DNA of 64,000 nucleotides from an uncultured bacterium (GTDB taxonomy: Bacteria; Cyanobacteriota; Vampirovibrionia; Gastranaerophilales; Gastranaerophilaceae), in the NCBI GenBank assembly GCA_949035555.1, contig CAROLD010000001.1, forward strand, positions 62,001 through 126,000, in the 5' to 3' direction. Shown here piece after piece: positions 40,665 through 49,337 of the stretch; positions within the stretch are counted from its first letter, which is position 1, and each line of letters begins with the position of its first letter. The translations under genes were made by a program, and so were the position numbers. The notes under the pieces were generated by a model. It saw only the letters and a program-made list of their open reading frames with translations, searched no databases and was not told where the DNA came from.

Positions 40665-41945
40665 TTATTTGAAAAGAGTTTGTTCTCTATCAGGACCGAC
40701 TGAAACAATAGAAATCGGTGTTTCAAGAATTTCTTCAAGTCTTTCGAGATATTTTCTTGCGTTTACAGGAAGGTCTTCGTACTTGCGGATTGCAGTAATA
40801 TCTTCGCCCCATCCTGAGTGAGTTTCGTAAACCGGTTCAAGATATTTGTGTATAAATACATCTTCCGGGTACGAAGTATAGATTTTGCCGTCGCGGGTGT
40901 CTTTGTATGCTGTACAAACTTTGATTTCGTCAAAAGTATCAAATACATCAATTTTTGTCAAAGCTATGGAAGTAATTCCGCCGACAAGACAGGCATATTT
41001 CATTGTAACCGCGTCAAACCAGCCGCATCTTCTCGGGCGTCCTGTTGTTACACCGAATTCGTGTCCGATGTCTTGAATTGATTTGCCGATTTCGTCAGTT
41101 AATTCCGTAACAAACGGACCTTCACCTACTCTTGTTACATAAGCTTTTGCAACCCCGATAACTTCATTTATTGTTGTCGGACCGTATCCTGAACCTGTTG
41201 CAGCGCCGCCTCCGACAGGGTTAGAACTTGTAACAAACGGGTATGTCCCAAAGTCAACGTCAAGCATTACACCTTGAGCGCCTTCAAATAAAATCTTTTT
41301 ACCAGCACGTTTAGCATCTCTTAGCATTTCCTGCCAGTCAAAACATACAAAAGGTTTGAAAATTTCTGCATATTTTTTGCATAATTCAATAACTTCTTCT
41401 TTTGTGTAAGTTTTTAAATTATATAATTCTTTTAATTGTTTATTTTTGATAGGTAAAATTACGTCTAACTTTTCGGACAGGGCTTCCGGAGAATATAAAT
41501 CCCCGACTTTCAAGCCAATTCTTTGCATTTTGTCAGTGTAAGTCGGTCCGATACCTTTTTTAGTTGTTCCGATTTTACCTTTAGAAGCGTTGTCTTCGGA
41601 GTATCCGTCAACTTCTGTATGCCAAGGCATTGTGATTGAGGCAAGCGGGCTTACTTTCAATCCTGTAAGGTCGATATTTTCAGCTTTTAACCCGTCAATT
41701 TCCTGTTGAAAATATTCAGGAAGAATAACAGTACCGTTGCCGATTAGACAAGTTTTGCCTTTGTATAAAATTCCTGACGGGATAAGGTGAAATTTAAAAG
41801 TTTTACCGTGCGCAACAACTGTGTGTCCTGCGTTGCATCCGCCTTGATATCTGATAATTAAATCGGCATCTTGAGCAAGCAAGTCAGTAATTTTTGCTTT
41901 TCCTTCGTCTCCCCATTGTGCGCCGATAACAACTCTGTTTGTCAT
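40665..41945 (-). CDS. purA: Adenylosuccinate synthetase
   Basis: Joins IMP and aspartate using GTP in AMP synthesis. Blocks: VVIGAQWGDEGKAKITDLL, GGCNAGHTVV, PSGILYKGKTCLIGNG, GTTKKGIGPTYTDK, KILFEGAQGVMLDVDFGTYP, FVTSSNP and GVTTGRPRRCGW. The P-loop-like motif is normally GDEGKGK; here it reads GDEGKAK, a glycine-to-alanine change at a well-conserved position. The active-site Asp and Lys of GDEGK are kept, and 426 aa is normal. Confidence 0.97.
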   Translation of the reverse strand: MTNRVVIGAQWGDEGKAKITDLLAQDADLIIRYQGGCNAGHTVVAHGKTFKFHLIPSGILYKGKTCLIGNGTVILPEYFQQEIDGLKAENIDLTGLKVSPLASITMPWHTEVDGYSEDNASKGKIGTTKKGIGPTYTDKMQRIGLKVGDLYSPEALSEKLDVILPIKNKQLKELYNLKTYTKEEVIELCKKYAEIFKPFVCFDWQEMLRDAKRAGKKILFEGAQGVMLDVDFGTYPFVTSSNPVGGGAATGSGYGPTTINEVIGVAKAYVTRVGEGPFVTELTDEIGKSIQDIGHEFGVTTGRPRRCGWFDAVTMKYACLVGGITSIALTKIDVFDTFDEIKVCTAYKDTRDGKIYTSYPEDVFIHKYLEPVYETHSGWGEDITAIRKYEDLPVNARKYLERLEEILETPISIVSVGPDREQTLFK

Positions 41946-42010
41946 AATTTATCCCTCTTTTTTCGTACTCTGTATAAAAATTTTATCATAAATAAATTTA
42001 TATTTTAATG

Positions 42011-42042
42011 GCAATTTTTTATAAAAAAATACTTTATATAAA
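42011..42042 (+). promoter_or_regulatory. Shared promoter-like element (copy 5)
   Basis: GCAATTTT, 13 nt, CTTTATATAA, about 30 nt upstream of the frameshifted gene at 42073. It is nearly identical to copy 4 in the downstream half. TTTGTTAA is not present upstream. Confidence 0.55.
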
Positions 42043-42072
42043 TATACACTACTACTATGGGGAAAATATTGC

Positions 42073-43264
42073 ATGAGAATAGCTAAAAATGGTGCTGATA
42101 TTGTATCGGGTATTGCTGATCACGCAAACAGACAAATTTTAAATATTTTGGACAGCCTTGCCGAAAGCAAAAAACAAAAAGAAGTTCAGACACATGCAAC
42201 AGAGATTGCGGGAAATTACGGTAAAGCAATTGCTCAGATTGCTTCAAATACTACACCTGTTCAAAAGACTGCTACAGAAGGTGCAGGTGAGTTATCCGAA
42301 CTTGAAAAATTTTTTGCGAAATTAGAAGCTAAAGGCAAAAAAACAATTAAAATTGGCAAAGAAGGCGATGAAATTGACGTTATTCTTTATCGAGGAAAGC
42401 ATAATGATTATATTAAGTCAGACGGCAAGATTTTCAGAGTAAGATATTCAACTTAAACAACACAATTGTAGACGCAGCAGAGCAATACAAGAAAAGAGGC
42501 TTCAAAGTTCCTGAGATGATGTATGTTACAATCAACGGAAAACGTGGTGTTGCAAGCCAGCTTTTGACAGAACTTCAAGACCCGTCAACCAATCCGAAAG
42601 CTCTGTATGATATTTTTGGAACAGATGTTTTGTTTGCACAGCGTAATGCTTATTCAAAAGGTATTACAATGCTTGATGCGGGCGGAAATCCTGTCAAAGT
42701 TTCAACCAGCGGTACCGCAGGATATAGAGTCCGCGGAGAAAGACGTCCAGATTTCTCAGAAGATGTAACAGAATTGCGATCATTTTTAGATCCTTCAATT
42801 AATCCTGAAAGTGCGGCAATTTTTAAAGATATGACCAGAGAAGATTTGCTCAAATCTCTCAATAGAGCATTTACGGATTATATCGGTTCAACAGATATTC
42901 CTTATGAAACAGGTGCAAAAATATCAGACAGAAGGTTTGATAATCTGCAAAAATTTTATAAAAGAGCATATATGATGCCGCAGAAAGAAGGAGAAACAAT
43001 CCTTCAATATGTGACACGTGTTCAAAATCGTATGAAAGAAATAAAAGCAGAAAACGAACTTTATACGGAAAAATTAAGACAATACGTTGACAGATTTGAT
43101 ATTTCCGAATTTAAAAGTATTGGGTATCGTGATAATTACGATTATAAGTTTATGCCGGCAAAAGATGCGATAAAAAAGCAAGTGAACTTGTTGAAGATGT
43201 TCCTTTGTTTATTAGAGAATATCTGCAAGAAAATGACTTGCCGTTAATCTTCTTCGGCGCATAA
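42073..43264 (+). pseudogene. Kinase-like gene broken by two frameshifts
   Basis: Two open frames (42073-42456; 42516-43247) read as one protein of about 397 residues if two single-base shifts are repaired. Near 42446 the first frame leaves GKIFRVRY while the next frame already encodes FNLNNTIVDAAEQYKKRGFK without a start. Near 43170 the run GATAAAAAAGC lacks one A; restoring it replaces a junk tail with AIKKASELVEDVPLF and a stop at 43264. The middle (FKVPEMMYVTINGKRGVASQ, TSGTAGYRVRGERR, ELRSFLDPSINPESAAIF) resembles, as I recall, kinase-like domains of phage and effector proteins with a 'D-x-G-G-x-L-x-Y-R-A-Q-G' block. That match is tentative. No Shine-Dalgarno; shared promoter-like element upstream. 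Confidence 0.6.
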
Positions 43265-43348
43265 TTATATTGTTAATATATGTAAAAAATAAATGTCCCT
43301 TGTAGCAAAATTAATCTTTATGAGATTTAATGTAAAAAAGGGGTATTT

Positions 43349-44800
43349 ATGAGAATTAGTAGTGTTTATTATCAGGTGTATAACACCAATTCCGACAAGA
43401 AGAATCTGCAATCTTATTCAACTGCTCCAAGATTACTCAATAATATGCATAAAACTGCCGTTCCGTTCAGGGGGCTTGAAGAGGCGTGGGGTGATTTGAA
43501 AGACTTTACACGCAGAAAAAAAGAATCTGTCTCAGATTTCTTTTCAAGACTTTTTAAAGAAAAAGATATAAAACTTTCTGAAGAGGAAACTTCATTTCTT
43601 GAAAATTACCTCAAAAAAGAAAACGAAATCAAAGAAGAGTATGATAAAAAAATAGCCGGTATAAAAGATGGATTTTGGGATCAGTGGACAAACAGCTCTG
43701 AGAAAAAACGCGCAAAATTACGCAAACAAAAAGAGGAAGCTTTAAGAGTTGCTTATATGTATCAGGAAGCTTTTGAAGAACGAGAAAAAAAATCAATTGA
43801 AGAAACTGAACGTTTTTATGAACTTGCCCGTCAGCTTAATCTCAGCAAAGAAATACTGATAGCCTTTGAAAATGCTCAAGCATCAAGCAATAAACGTCTT
43901 GAAATAATCAACAGGCGTAAAGAAATTATGGATAAAAAAGGTTTCAGCCAGATTGGCGGATATGATGATATAAAAAATAAATTGCAGGTTTTATTTATTG
44001 ACAAACTGGATGATGAAAAATCCGGTAAATTTATGGCAGATGCCGTACCTAATGCTATTATGCTATTTGGCCCTACAGGTTGCGGCAAAACCACTTTTGC
44101 TAAAGCTTTAGCCCAAGAGACTGATTGTAATGTTGTGGAAATTAATTGTCTCGGCTCTCAAAAAGATAAAGAAACTCAGCTTTACAACAAACTCGAAGGT
44201 TACACTGTTACAGATGAATTCGGAGATGAAGTTGAAGTTGCGGGATTACTTGAAAAAGCTCAGAAAAACTTCTTAAAAACACAGAAAAGAACCATTATTA
44301 TAATTGATGAATTTGACAGATTTTTTGGAAAAGGGGTTTCAAATAATTTTACTAATGCGATGAAAGGTATCCTTGAATCTTGTTCTGAAGATTATCACGT
44401 TACATTTTTGCTGACAACAAATAATCCGCAAAAAATTCCGTATGAGCTGAGAAATTCTCATAGAATTGACCCAAACATTCCTATGGCGCCGCCTAATAAG
44501 GCTGACACCGTAGCCGTTATTGAACATTATCTCGAAGGTTGTGAGGCTGAAGACATTGATTATAATAAAATTCTTGATGAGTTATTTAAGTTTGCGCCTG
44601 ATGAAATATACAGTAACACACATTTGAAAACAATTTGTGAAATTGCCACAGACGAAATCAAGCCAGAAAATATACCCTTATCAACACAAATGATTATGGA
44701 TGCAATTAAGCAATATAACAGTTCAACAGATGATCACAACCTTTTACGTATAACAAAAGATTATATGAAACAGTTTGAAAACGATAAAGCTAATATATAG
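43349..44800 (+). CDS. AAA+ ATPase with N-terminal FTG-like motif
   Basis: A 483-residue protein. An N-terminal region of about 200 residues has AVPFRGLEEAW (F40) and long charged helices. The AAA+ domain follows: IGGYDDIKNKLQVLF, Walker A MLFGPTGCGKTTFAKAL near 241, IIIIDEFDRFFGK (Walker B) near 315, sensor-1 FLLTTNNPQKIP, and a possible arginine finger in ELRNSHRID. All catalytic motifs look intact. The order resembles FtsH/Cdc48-like classic AAA modules, without protease or N-domain. AAAAGGGG precedes the ATG. It is 11 nt upstream of the pseudo-ATPase gene and probably works with it. Cellular role unknown. Confidence 0.87.
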   Translation: MRISSVYYQVYNTNSDKKNLQSYSTAPRLLNNMHKTAVPFRGLEEAWGDLKDFTRRKKESVSDFFSRLFKEKDIKLSEEETSFLENYLKKENEIKEEYDKKIAGIKDGFWDQWTNSSEKKRAKLRKQKEEALRVAYMYQEAFEEREKKSIEETERFYELARQLNLSKEILIAFENAQASSNKRLEIINRRKEIMDKKGFSQIGGYDDIKNKLQVLFIDKLDDEKSGKFMADAVPNAIMLFGPTGCGKTTFAKALAQETDCNVVEINCLGSQKDKETQLYNKLEGYTVTDEFGDEVEVAGLLEKAQKNFLKTQKRTIIIIDEFDRFFGKGVSNNFTNAMKGILESCSEDYHVTFLLTTNNPQKIPYELRNSHRIDPNIPMAPPNKADTVAVIEHYLEGCEAEDIDYNKILDELFKFAPDEIYSNTHLKTICEIATDEIKPENIPLSTQMIMDAIKQYNSSTDDHNLLRITKDYMKQFENDKANI

Positions 44801-44811
44801 GATGAATTTTT

Positions 44812-46623
44812 ATGGAAGTTTCTAAAATTTCAATATTCAATAATAATGTTCCTAAAACAAAAAAACAACAAGTCCTTGAAGGTGCGGCAATTCTTGGCGG
44901 CTCTACAGCATTAGGTATTGGAACTTATGGGGTAATTGATTATTTTACCGAGAAAAAAGCTTACAATAAAATATTAAAACAAGAGAAAGCTGATTTTTAT
45001 CAAAGAGCAAGTGATCATTTTAATGCAGATGTCGCAGAACTTGAAAAAATGGGGAAAGTCGTTGATGCGAAAAAAAAAGCTGCCGTTTGGCGATTTAATA
45101 AAGAATTTGAAAAGGTTGAGTATAATAACAGAATAGAGTTATTAAATAAATTAAGAAACTCAAGACTAAAAAAACATTTAGGCATTTCCGCAGGGATCGG
45201 GTTAAGTATCGGTACAGCGGCACTTGCAGTGAAATCCATTTTCGAGAATAAAAATGTTCAAAATTCTCAAGTTCCAGTTAAACCGGTGTCTTTTGTCCAA
45301 TTTACAGGTAATAAAATCCCTTTTACGGGTATTATTGATAAAATCTCTGACGAATTAACCACTGAACAGCGAGAAGAGTTTCAAAAAGTTATTAATGGTG
45401 AAGAGGCTTCTTCTACAGAATTGGAAAATGCCCGTACAATTGGCAGACTTAGAATTAATAGAGATTGGCCCCAGGGGTTAAATGAACACAATAAATGGTT
45501 ATATGGTATTGATGATGGCAATCCTATTAGGGAAAAACCGAAAACAGATAAAGAATATCAGATGCTTTTATTAAAGCAGATGATTGAACTCCCTGAAGAA
45601 CCGCCAAGATATTACAGAAACTATGATAAATGGTTTAACACAGAGCGCTGGCAAAAATATCAAAAATGGCCGGACTATATAACTGCATGCCTGACTTTTG
45701 AACGTACTGAAACTCTTATTAACAGGGCACGACTTGAAAGCTACGCAGAAGAAAAAGCTGCAGCTGAGCTTGCAACAAAAAAAGAACTAACGGCAGCTTG
45801 TATAAAATACAAAATAAATCAGGATTTTCTGCTGGATTTTAATTCAAATAATCAAAAGGTTAAAATACCAAATGCAATTATGATTTTTGGAAAAAATAAA
45901 GCTGAAACAGTTGAGACTATAAAATGGATTGTAGCTAAGGCTAATTCAAATTATACATTTATCGAGGATAAAGGCGATTCTAATCAAATACGACTTGACC
46001 AGATTAAGACTGTTCTTGAAACAGCTCAAGAAAACTATGAAAAAAACCGCAAACGTACACTTATATGGGTTGAAAATTTTGATAAATTACTATCAAACAG
46101 CGAGGAAAACGAAGATATTGTTGCCGATTTTAAAAAGTTACTGGACAAATTAAGCAAAGAATATAAAACAACAATAGTATTCAACTGCCAAAACACAAAG
46201 AAACTTAATCCAATAACTATTCAACCACACAGAGTTAAAAAATATGATATAGACAGAGAAGTTTCTACAGAAGAATTTCAAAAACTGCATGATAGTTTAG
46301 TACTTGCTTCCATTCATCAAATAAAACACTCAGACGGCTATAGATATAAATACGTACCGTTTGATAACAATCAACATGTTGACTTGTATCTTGGAGATTT
46401 TGGGTATACATCAAGTATACTCTGGGTTGATTCTCAAAAATCCGATGCAATAAATGCTGTTATTAAAAATTTCAATGTTATAAAAACAATTCCGCAATTT
46501 AAAAATATTAAAAGTTTGAAATTCCCTAAACCTGATAATATAAAAGAACTGACCTGCAGTAATCTGAGATGTACAGGTAATATTACTAAAGACGGAAAAG
46601 TTATTTATGAATACAAATTATAA
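44812..46623 (+). CDS. Membrane-anchored pseudo-AAA+ protein with tandem FTG motif
   Basis: A 603-residue protein. Two hydrophobic segments (AAILGGSTALGIGTYGVIDY, about 25-44; LGISAGIGLSIGTAALAVKS, about 124-143) form a hairpin, followed by QFTGNKIPFTG (F164, F171) and a linker. From about 345 it aligns with the upstream AAA+ protein (NAIMIFG, LETAQENYEKNRKRTLIWVE), but Walker A has become FGKNKAETVE with no P-loop Lys-Thr, Walker B is VENFDKL, and TTNN is now NCQN. It should not hydrolyse ATP. The C-terminal region has no known match. Co-transcribed with the active ATPase. Confidence 0.78.
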   Translation: MEVSKISIFNNNVPKTKKQQVLEGAAILGGSTALGIGTYGVIDYFTEKKAYNKILKQEKADFYQRASDHFNADVAELEKMGKVVDAKKKAAVWRFNKEFEKVEYNNRIELLNKLRNSRLKKHLGISAGIGLSIGTAALAVKSIFENKNVQNSQVPVKPVSFVQFTGNKIPFTGIIDKISDELTTEQREEFQKVINGEEASSTELENARTIGRLRINRDWPQGLNEHNKWLYGIDDGNPIREKPKTDKEYQMLLLKQMIELPEEPPRYYRNYDKWFNTERWQKYQKWPDYITACLTFERTETLINRARLESYAEEKAAAELATKKELTAACIKYKINQDFLLDFNSNNQKVKIPNAIMIFGKNKAETVETIKWIVAKANSNYTFIEDKGDSNQIRLDQIKTVLETAQENYEKNRKRTLIWVENFDKLLSNSEENEDIVADFKKLLDKLSKEYKTTIVFNCQNTKKLNPITIQPHRVKKYDIDREVSTEEFQKLHDSLVLASIHQIKHSDGYRYKYVPFDNNQHVDLYLGDFGYTSSILWVDSQKSDAINAVIKNFNVIKTIPQFKNIKSLKFPKPDNIKELTCSNLRCTGNITKDGKVIYEYKL

Positions 46624-46624
46624 A

Positions 46625-46981
46625 TTATACAACTGCATTTATACCGCTTTGTTTATATAATTTAAGTTTTTCATTTTGATTTTTTAGGACATACTTTTTG
46701 TTGGTATTGTTATCAATCGCAAGCCCCAGTCCTGCAAAATTCGCGATACCAAGCATAAACAAACAGTCTTGAAGCCCCTTTGATTTTCTTGATATCACAG
46801 CAAATACAGCATCCAATAACAATAAACTTCCAAAGATTTTTGCATTGTTAAATTTGTGAGACTTATCATAAACATATTCATCAAGTTTTTTAGAGGTGGA
46901 ATTTATATTAACTTCTTTTTGAGATGTTTTTAAATTTTTGTACTCATTTATGGTAGAACTTGATGGGATGCTTAAAATCAT
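46625..46981 (-). CDS. Small membrane protein coupled to the large AAA+ gene
   Basis: A 118-residue protein with a Ser/Lys-rich N-terminus (MILSIPSSSTINEYKNLKTS) and two hydrophobic segments (AKIFGSLLLLDAVFAVIS, about 47-64; LFMLGIANFAGLGLAID, about 73-89), then a Lys-rich tail. Its ATG overlaps the stop of the 783-aa AAA+ gene by 4 nt (ATGA), so translation is coupled. It converges on the pseudo-ATPase gene with one base between stops. Unknown function. Confidence 0.65.
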   Translation of the reverse strand: MILSIPSSSTINEYKNLKTSQKEVNINSTSKKLDEYVYDKSHKFNNAKIFGSLLLLDAVFAVISRKSKGLQDCLFMLGIANFAGLGLAIDNNTNKKYVLKNQNEKLKLYKQSGINAVV

Positions 46982-49329
46982 TTTTTATCTCCTTCCAATA
47001 TATTTTGTTCTCCTTGGAATTTATCATTTATTTCTTTAGTTATGCATGGTTTTACTTCTCTGATAATTGAAACAAAATCCTGCTGGCTGCATTGTACAGG
47101 AAGCCGCTTTGTAATAATAGTCTCAATTTGAGCGTTACTGTATGCATAAGCAGGTTTAACACTTTCAAATTCTTCTGTAATTTCATCCAAATTATATCCG
47201 TCAATTGGTCGGTTGTTAACATAGTGTTGAACAATATGTCTGATATCCGATTTTGAAGCCGCTCCCATAGGTATCGAAACTTCAGCTTTATCAAGTATTT
47301 TTTGATTAATACTTAACGGATTATTTGTTGTTAAAAAGAATGTTGTATGATATTTTTTAGCACAGTCATTCACCAAATCGCAAAATTCATTAAGAAGTTC
47401 CGGGTTATCGTTTAAAAACCCATCAAATTCGTTTAACTGAATAATAGAATATCTGTTATCCTTCTGGTAATTTTGTTGTGCCAAATCCAGTTGTTTTTTT
47501 ATCCAATCAAGAATTTTCTTTTCATTGCCCATACCAAGACTTTTATTTCTAAATTTCGCCCCTGCATCTTCAGCTGTTGCAGAACCTATCGCAGTTTTAC
47601 CAGAACCGCTTGGACCATAAAACAATAAAACATTTGGAACAAAATTTTCATCCTTAGCTTTTACAGGTTCAAGATAAGACATATTTAACAGCGCTTTTGT
47701 TCCTTCATAACCGGCAATCCTGCCCAGTGCGTGATTTGAACGTGTTTTTTGCATCAAATCTTCTTTTGTTTTATTGACAATAGTATTTAATGCATCATCC
47801 AGTTCTTTTTTCTTTATCGGATCAATTTTTGTATTCAACCCGGCGCCTTTTTGATTTTCTTTTTTGATTTTTTCCTGCGCGGCTATTTTTGCTTCTTTCA
47901 ATATTGCAAAGTTACGTTTTCTCCATTTATCTGCAAGAATTGTTGTCAAATCTCCTGTTGTCAAAGCTAGGTTAATAAGTAAATCTTTATCTTTGAATTG
48001 TTTAATAAAATCTCTGGTGTTCAAGTCATCCAGATGCAGTTTGTCAAGAATTTCCTGCTCTATTTCACGAAATTCTTTAAAGACTTCAGGAGTATTATTT
48101 AAATCCTCCTGCATTTTTTTAATAGCATCTAATGCATCATCCCTAATCAAACTGTCTTCCGGAACATTTAAAGTTTCATAGAAAAGAGTATTCATAAGAG
48201 CCATTCCCACGAGGTTTCTATAATATTCTTTCTTTTGTGTTTCATTCATATCTTTTGCAGTTAATATCCCTTGAAGAAGGGTTGCCGTAAACATAGCTCC
48301 TGCTCTTGGTAAATTGGTGTTGCCGGACAGTGTATGCATTATATCTCCAAGAAGAGAAACATTTTCTTTTGGAATTTTGTTTAAGGCTTCCTGAACATCC
48401 GAATAATCGGATGGGTCAAGGATACTGTGATCTTGGAAATGCAAAACCCCCATTGTAGCCGCATATATTGCCGCAGAAATTGCTTGAGATTTCGGGTTCA
48501 TTTGTTCTTGTTCAACCGATTTTACGTAACCCCAGCCCATTTTTTCGGTGAGTGCGGTACTTAATGCGGCATTGACAGTCCTTACGGCCCCTGTAATCGG
48601 AGCCGAACCTGTTCCTGCGGTTACTGCGTGCCCGCCGATACCAAGCCAGCCGATTATAATCTGTGCACCTCTTACTCCTATATAGGAACCCATTACATAC
48701 TGTCTTCCGGCATAAAGAAGGCTTGCTCCCATACTGACATCCAATAACTTTTGTAAACTCAAAAACATAAGAGCCTGAGTGCCACGCAAAAACGGAGTAT
48801 CCGCACCTACAGCGGCACCTTCTCCCATTGCCCCGGAAAAGGCCCCGCAAGCTGCTGCTGCGGAGTGAATTATTAAATGACACTTGGTCTTCTGGTCAGA
48901 TGTAAGATTTCTGCCAAAAGAAATATTTGATGAATACTGCCCATATGTCTGAACTGGCGCAGGAAAGGCTTGAATAATTTCTTTTAACCCTTCTGCTTTT
49001 TCTTTCTCTTCTGCGGATAAGCCCGGCTTGTTGTTAAGTTCTAAGAGTTCTGCCTGTGCACGTTCTCTCATAAATCTTATCAGATTAGCTTTAGCTTTCG
49101 GGTCTGCCATAACTTTTGAAAAACTTTTTTCCTCGTCAAAAAGTTTTCCATTGTTATCAAGTTTTTGATTATAATAAGTTTTTACAAACGCGTAGTCATA
49201 AAGCTTGTCTAAATCAGCTTTTCTCTGTTTTGTATTATCAGTTTGTACACCAACAGTGTTATCAAGATTTTTGAACGGAATTTCTAATCTTCGTTTCATA
49301 TCTTGATAACTCAATGCTTGAATTTTCAT
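46978..49329 (-). CDS. Fusion of a Gly-rich membrane domain and an AAA+ domain
   Basis: A 783-residue protein. The N-terminus has IPFKN (F19) and later NISFGRN, related to the FTG-type motif. Residues about 148-290 (CHLIIHSAAAACGAFSGAMG, IIGWLGIGGHAVTAGTG, ALTEKMGWGYV) match a Gly/Ala-rich membrane domain that I know from DUF697-like and related proteins (H-x-I-I-H-x-A-A-A, G-W-I-P-G-I-G, T-E-x-I-G-W). The AAA+ domain follows: LLFYGPSGSGKTAIGSAT near 571, Walker B IIQLNEFDGF near 633 with Asn for the usual first Asp, and sensor FFLTTNNPLSIN. It lies 8 nt downstream of the 408-aa gene. Probably a membrane-tethered AAA+ machine; substrate unknown. Confidence 0.8.
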   Translation of the reverse strand: MKIQALSYQDMKRRLEIPFKNLDNTVGVQTDNTKQRKADLDKLYDYAFVKTYYNQKLDNNGKLFDEEKSFSKVMADPKAKANLIRFMRERAQAELLELNNKPGLSAEEKEKAEGLKEIIQAFPAPVQTYGQYSSNISFGRNLTSDQKTKCHLIIHSAAAACGAFSGAMGEGAAVGADTPFLRGTQALMFLSLQKLLDVSMGASLLYAGRQYVMGSYIGVRGAQIIIGWLGIGGHAVTAGTGSAPITGAVRTVNAALSTALTEKMGWGYVKSVEQEQMNPKSQAISAAIYAATMGVLHFQDHSILDPSDYSDVQEALNKIPKENVSLLGDIMHTLSGNTNLPRAGAMFTATLLQGILTAKDMNETQKKEYYRNLVGMALMNTLFYETLNVPEDSLIRDDALDAIKKMQEDLNNTPEVFKEFREIEQEILDKLHLDDLNTRDFIKQFKDKDLLINLALTTGDLTTILADKWRKRNFAILKEAKIAAQEKIKKENQKGAGLNTKIDPIKKKELDDALNTIVNKTKEDLMQKTRSNHALGRIAGYEGTKALLNMSYLEPVKAKDENFVPNVLLFYGPSGSGKTAIGSATAEDAGAKFRNKSLGMGNEKKILDWIKKQLDLAQQNYQKDNRYSIIQLNEFDGFLNDNPELLNEFCDLVNDCAKKYHTTFFLTTNNPLSINQKILDKAEVSIPMGAASKSDIRHIVQHYVNNRPIDGYNLDEITEEFESVKPAYAYSNAQIETIITKRLPVQCSQQDFVSIIREVKPCITKEINDKFQGEQNILEGDKK

Positions 49330-49337
49330 TTTATCCC

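Noticed and set aside
42516..43247. Separate gene starting at 42516
   Set aside because: The frame is open upstream of the ATG with sensible sequence (LNNTIVDAAEQYKKRGFKVP) and has no ribosome-binding site, so it is better read as part of the frameshifted gene from 42073.
48512..48883. Cys/Arg-rich minus-strand frame of 123 codons
   Set aside because: It is another frame of the same strand within the 783-aa AAA+ gene; composition (Arg, Cys, Ser) is typical of an out-of-frame reading of a Gly/Ala-rich domain.
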